Assembly (NCBI GenBank): GCA_014584705.1
Contig: JACTMJ010000031.1
Coordinates: 243,809-307,808, forward strand
Source of the DNA: Acidobacteriota bacterium
GTDB taxonomy: Bacteria; Acidobacteriota; Terriglobia; Bryobacterales; Bryobacteraceae
Length of the DNA stretch: 64,000 bases
Direction: 5' to 3'
A model generated the notes under the pieces. That model searched no databases, was not told the DNA's origin, and saw nothing but the letters and a program-made list of their open reading frames with translations. The stretch's first letter is position 1. The number at the start of each line of letters is the position of its first letter. Made by a program: the position numbers and the translations under genes. Positions 62,201 to 64,000 of the stretch are shown piece after piece.

Positions 62201-62341
62201 CTTCTCTGCGATGCGCGAAAGAAAGCAGATATTCAGGCGGCGAAATCCGTTTGGAAGCCTGTAGTCAATACTGCGTTTCTCAACGGTGCCCGAAAAGTGA
62301 CTGTCACCCATTTAGGGGCGGTGGTGGCCGCGAATGACTGA
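59261..62341 (+). CDS. cas9: CRISPR-associated endonuclease Cas9, type II-C
   Basis: The 1026-residue protein is of II-C size. RuvC-I is VLGIDLGASSLG with Asp13; an Arg-rich bridge helix follows (about 56-76); the recognition lobe spans about 80-455; RuvC-II is EAIHIELARDL with Glu495; HNH is FQVEHIIPLSRSLDNSFNNK with His583 and the downstream Asn606 (AMNARKGN); RuvC-III is HRHHAVDAVAIAL with His727 and Asp730. The C-terminal third should hold the wedge and PAM-interacting domain. All nuclease residues are present, so double-strand cutting guided by crRNA:tracrRNA is expected. ATG 59261 is chosen over an in-frame TTG at 59249 because the -35 of the tracrRNA and GGAAG lie around it. It overlaps cas1 by eight bases. 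Confidence 0.97.
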   Translation: MSIETNGLVLGIDLGASSLGVALIDPVNARIVHTGVRIFEAGVNSLDTAKETPKNADRRAARQVRRQTERRQKRYKALFRILQDSGLLPAGKRLEALEALDKTLSTQYAEHTKLPYLLRFRALDEALTPHALGRALYHLGQRRGFLSNRKTDKKAEEEKERSRMLASIRTLGQTIEETGCRTLGEYIYRFVDPHQERIRQRFTDRAMYKKEFEAIWNAQAGFHPELLSEALRAALERTIFYQRPLKPQTDKVGYCDLEEGERRAPMALLEVQRFRMLTTVNNLRLVEKTGERRKLTPQEREIILAEAESGERLEIKKLKKQLGLKDASFSLEIGGEKSIPANATAAQMRKAMGPAWGKLTSERQTELVEYLVTSPADDETLARSLMKDFGFDERVAKALSEVKLPAGYFSISRKAVLKLMPLMESEEMLSFTEAKESEDGYGKPTPTEPLPLLRAAETGIRSLRNPAVMRALSELRKTVNALIREYGKPEAIHIELARDLRRSHEDRMQLQDAARKREAQRDAAAKDLASYYNCSPEDVKKRHGSAIEKYLLWEECNHKCPYSGEPISKTALFGETPQFQVEHIIPLSRSLDNSFNNKTLCSNAMNARKGNRTPWEAFHDDDFERMRKAVAEFKNPAKLSRFVLKEADRDALLEEFTTRQLNDTRYASKLAAQYLGTLYGGVWDEGRRQRIFTCAGQITAHLRRAWRLDSILNPVDWTKSRDDHRHHAVDAVAIALSSPAIVKRLSEAAERAGSERRLQIRDFDPPWSGFKEDVRQAILATQVSLRPAYKLLAQMHDETLYSKPWDGSDGKRYVTVRKPLDGGKFEIEDIVDPRIREIVRAKIEAAGTRKKLNDDPPLDAAGRPIRRVRVKIGVATDPTVVGEGPRARNVMPNSIHHSVILRDETQKGKACYRHESVSTIEAMRRHRLGLPIVNKEHGEHVAFVCTLRPGDVLEAVKAAGEPRQLWRVRSLNATGQFTLHLLCDARKKADIQAAKSVWKPVVNTAFLNGARKVTVTHLGAVVAAND

Positions 62342-63317
62342 GCGGATTCTGGATTTCAGTATGCAACCGGGACGCCTTCGCTATGGCAACGGGTTGCTGG
62401 TGCTGGAACGCCGCGAAGAAGCGGACGTGACGTTCCCGCTGGGCGAGATTGCCTGCGTCATTCTCGGCCACCCCCAGATCACGGTGACGCAGGCGGCGCT
62501 CGGACAACTGGCGAAAGAGGGAATCGCGGTGATCTGCTGCGATGAGAAGTTCCGGCCCTCCGGGATGCTGCTGCCGCTCGAAGCGCATCACCGGCAGAGC
62601 CAGCGCTTCGAAATGCAAGCCAAGCTCACGGTTCCCCGAAAGAAGCGCCTGTGGCAGACGATCGTGGTGGCCAAGATCGCGGCTCAGGGCCGCGTGCTGG
62701 AGGAATTCCTCGGACTGGACTACGGCCTGGCCCAGTATGCCCGGCGCGTGGGGAGCGGCGACGCGGCGAATGTGGAGGCGCAAGCGGCGCGACGCTATTG
62801 GACGCTGCTTTTTGCGGGGAGCGACGCGCGATTCCGACGCGCGAACGAGGACGACCCGCGCAATCACTTGCTCGACTACGGCTACGGCGTGCTTCGTTCC
62901 GTGGTCGCGCGCGCCCTGTGCGCTTCGGGATTGCACCCGGCGCTGGGAGTCCACCATCGGAACGCCTACAACCCGTTCCCGCTGGCGGACGACGTGATGG
63001 AGCCTTTCCGGCCGGCAGTGGACCGGGCGGTGATGGGAGAGATCCGCGCGTGGGAAGGGGGAGAGGAATCGCCGCTGTCGCTGACCCCGGAACGAAAGCG
63101 CGCGCTGATTTCCGCGATCACGGCGCGGTATTGGGTGGAAGGCGAAACGAGGACGCTGCTTGATGTGATCGGCATCGCATGCCAGCGCCTGGCAGCCGTG
63201 ATCAGCGGAGAGCAGGAAAAATGGGAATTTCCCGAATGGAGGACGGAGGTGAAAAAGCGTGCCGTTCGCGCCATACCGCATCATGTGGATGTTTGCGATG
63301 TTCGATCTGCCGGTTGA
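62334..63317 (+). CDS. cas1: CRISPR integrase Cas1, type II
   Basis: A 327-residue Cas1 with the expected metal ligands: Glu148 (NVEAQAARRYW), His207/208 (LGVHHRNAYNPF) and Glu223 (DVMEPFRPAVD). With Cas2 it inserts new spacers. ATG 62334 overlaps the cas9 stop, and the end overlaps cas2 by 59 bases, so the three are one operon. No csn2 or cas4 is present, which fits subtype II-C. Confidence 0.96.
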   Translation: MTERILDFSMQPGRLRYGNGLLVLERREEADVTFPLGEIACVILGHPQITVTQAALGQLAKEGIAVICCDEKFRPSGMLLPLEAHHRQSQRFEMQAKLTVPRKKRLWQTIVVAKIAAQGRVLEEFLGLDYGLAQYARRVGSGDAANVEAQAARRYWTLLFAGSDARFRRANEDDPRNHLLDYGYGVLRSVVARALCASGLHPALGVHHRNAYNPFPLADDVMEPFRPAVDRAVMGEIRAWEGGEESPLSLTPERKRALISAITARYWVEGETRTLLDVIGIACQRLAAVISGEQEKWEFPEWRTEVKKRAVRAIPHHVDVCDVRSAG

Positions 63318-63588
63318 GACGAAGGCGCACCGAAAAGCCGCAGCCCAGTTCCGCAAGAACCTTCTGAAACTGGGCTTCACGATGCTCCAGTTCTCCGTGT
63401 ATGCGAAGCACCTGCCGAGCGAGGATGCTGCCCTGCATCTTCACCGCATTGTGGAACTGGCGGTCCCGGTGGAAGGGCAGGTGCGAATCTTGACGGTGAC
63501 GGACCGACAATTCGGCAAAATGGCGGTCTATTTCGGAAAAAAACGGGGGGAGGCGGAGCCTGCTCCGGAGCAAATTGGGCTGTTTTAG
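63259..63588 (+). CDS. cas2: CRISPR-associated Cas2
   Basis: The 109-residue protein has the ferredoxin-like strand MWMFAMFDLPVETKAHRKAA with the conserved Asp16, followed by FRKNLLKLGFTMLQFSVYAK. It forms the Cas1-Cas2 integrase complex. GTG 63259 is preferred over ATG 63283 because GGAGGTG lies seven bases before it. The array begins 50 bases after its stop. Confidence 0.94.
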   Translation: MPFAPYRIMWMFAMFDLPVETKAHRKAAAQFRKNLLKLGFTMLQFSVYAKHLPSEDAALHLHRIVELAVPVEGQVRILTVTDRQFGKMAVYFGKKRGEAEPAPEQIGLF

Positions 63589-63594
63589 GAAGTT

Positions 63595-63637
63595 GCAGGC
63601 GGCTAAGTCACCTGGAATGGGTGGCTTAGCCGCCTGC
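63595..63637. other. Long hairpin between cas2 and the first repeat
   Basis: GCAGGCGGCTAAG (63595-63607) pairs perfectly with 63625-63637, and inner CACC/GGTG extend it across one T-G pair to an 18-bp stem with a seven-base loop. It ends one base before the first repeat. There is no T run on either strand. It may end array or cas transcripts or mark the array boundary. Confidence 0.7.
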
Positions 63638-63638
63638 T

Positions 63639-64000
63639 AGTGTATCAAGGTCAGGGGTTCCGGCCTTCCAAAGCTCAACTGCTCTCTCGGTTGCACACTC
63701 TACGAGTGTATCAAGGTCAGGGGTTCCGGCCTTCCAAAGCTGCTGGCCTGCCGCCACGCCCGCCCGCACCAGTGTATCAAGGTCAGGGGTTCCGGCCTTC
63801 CAAAGCCGATCCGCGCAGCCTCCTGCCTGATCGCCTAGTGTATCAAGGTCAGGGGTTCCGGCCTTCCAAAGCCCATGGTCACCGGCCCATCGCCCAAGTC
63901 GAAGTGTATCAAGGTCAGGGGTTCCGGCCTTCCAAAGCGACGCTGTGCAATGCGGTTGCAAGCTTGCAAGTGTATCAAGGTCAGGGGTTCCGGCCTTCCA
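63639..64000 (-). CRISPR. Type II-C CRISPR array, at least six repeats, continues off the window
   Basis: Identical 36-bp repeats start at 63639, 63705, 63771, 63837, 63903 and 63969 (the last cut at 32 bases), with five spacers of exactly 30 bp: 63675-63704, 63741-63770, 63807-63836, 63873-63902 and 63939-63968. No repeat variant is seen. tracrRNA pairing requires the minus-strand sense, where the repeat begins GCTTTGGAAGG and ends CCTTGATACACT. That end contains TG-A-TACACT, an extended -10-like sequence at the repeat-spacer junction. The leader is expected beyond the right edge, or each repeat may drive its own spacer. Confidence 0.97.

Noticed and set aside
63626..63961. Minus-strand 111-codon frame with repeated LWKAGTPDLDTL units
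   Set aside because: It is the CRISPR array read through: the 66-bp repeat-plus-spacer unit is a multiple of three and keeps a frame open.

Overview
This is a GC-rich (about 60% by eye), densely packed bacterial chromosome segment. It carries heme-free housekeeping genes, many secreted or lipid-anchored proteins of unknown role, PEGA, ThuA and PIG-L type secreted proteins, and an imuA-imuB-dnaE2 mutasome. The mixture resembles Acidobacteriota of the Bryobacterales/Solibacter kind. That placement is inference from gene content only; no rRNA or tRNA gene was seen.

Layout. 1-3012 (minus): SOS mutagenesis cassette imuA-imuB-dnaE2 (dnaE2 runs off the left edge) behind two tandem LexA-like boxes. 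3200-6163 (plus): membrane dipeptidase, DUF997 protein and sodium:solute symporter in one overlapping operon. 6286-11559: PEGA protein, AcuI-type reductase, VOC protein and a proton-pumping pyrophosphatase. 12083-17130: lipoprotein pair, Tat-exported phospholipase C, aminotransferase. 17147-22708: LysR regulator divergent from leuA-leuB-leuC-leuD; leuA lacks the leucine-sensing domain. 22910-23475: a compact unit (promoter, about 240-nt leader, 74-aa ORF, strong terminator) that I cannot assign. 23498-31418: sugar-isomerase-like protein, larE, mtaB, aldo/keto reductase, surE, and the late cobalamin genes cobU-cobS-cobC-cobT. 31415-48778: secreted and TPR proteins, cupin, GNAT, queG, MFS carrier, lepB with a coupled 26-codon upstream ORF, homoserine dehydrogenase, dus, rnhA, nadD, DinB, clpS. 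48789-57987: DUF1858/DUF2249 and DUF438-hemerythrin-PAS pair, ThuA, PIG-L deacetylase, MoxR ATPase, TrmB-like regulator.

59113-64000 holds a complete type II-C CRISPR-Cas9 locus: cas9 (1026 aa, all nuclease residues present), cas1 and cas2 overlap on the plus strand, followed by an array of 36-bp repeats and 30-bp spacers that continues past the right edge. Just upstream of cas9, on the minus strand, I find a sequence able to pair with almost the whole repeat, followed by a structured tail and a GC-rich terminal hairpin. This is the predicted tracrRNA. Its promoter (perfect -35, 17-bp spacer) overlaps the cas9 start. Pairing polarity implies the array is also read on the minus strand, toward the cas genes, and each repeat ends in an extended -10-like sequence, as in Neisseria-type II-C arrays. 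The RNA components therefore appear to be transcribed against the protein operon.
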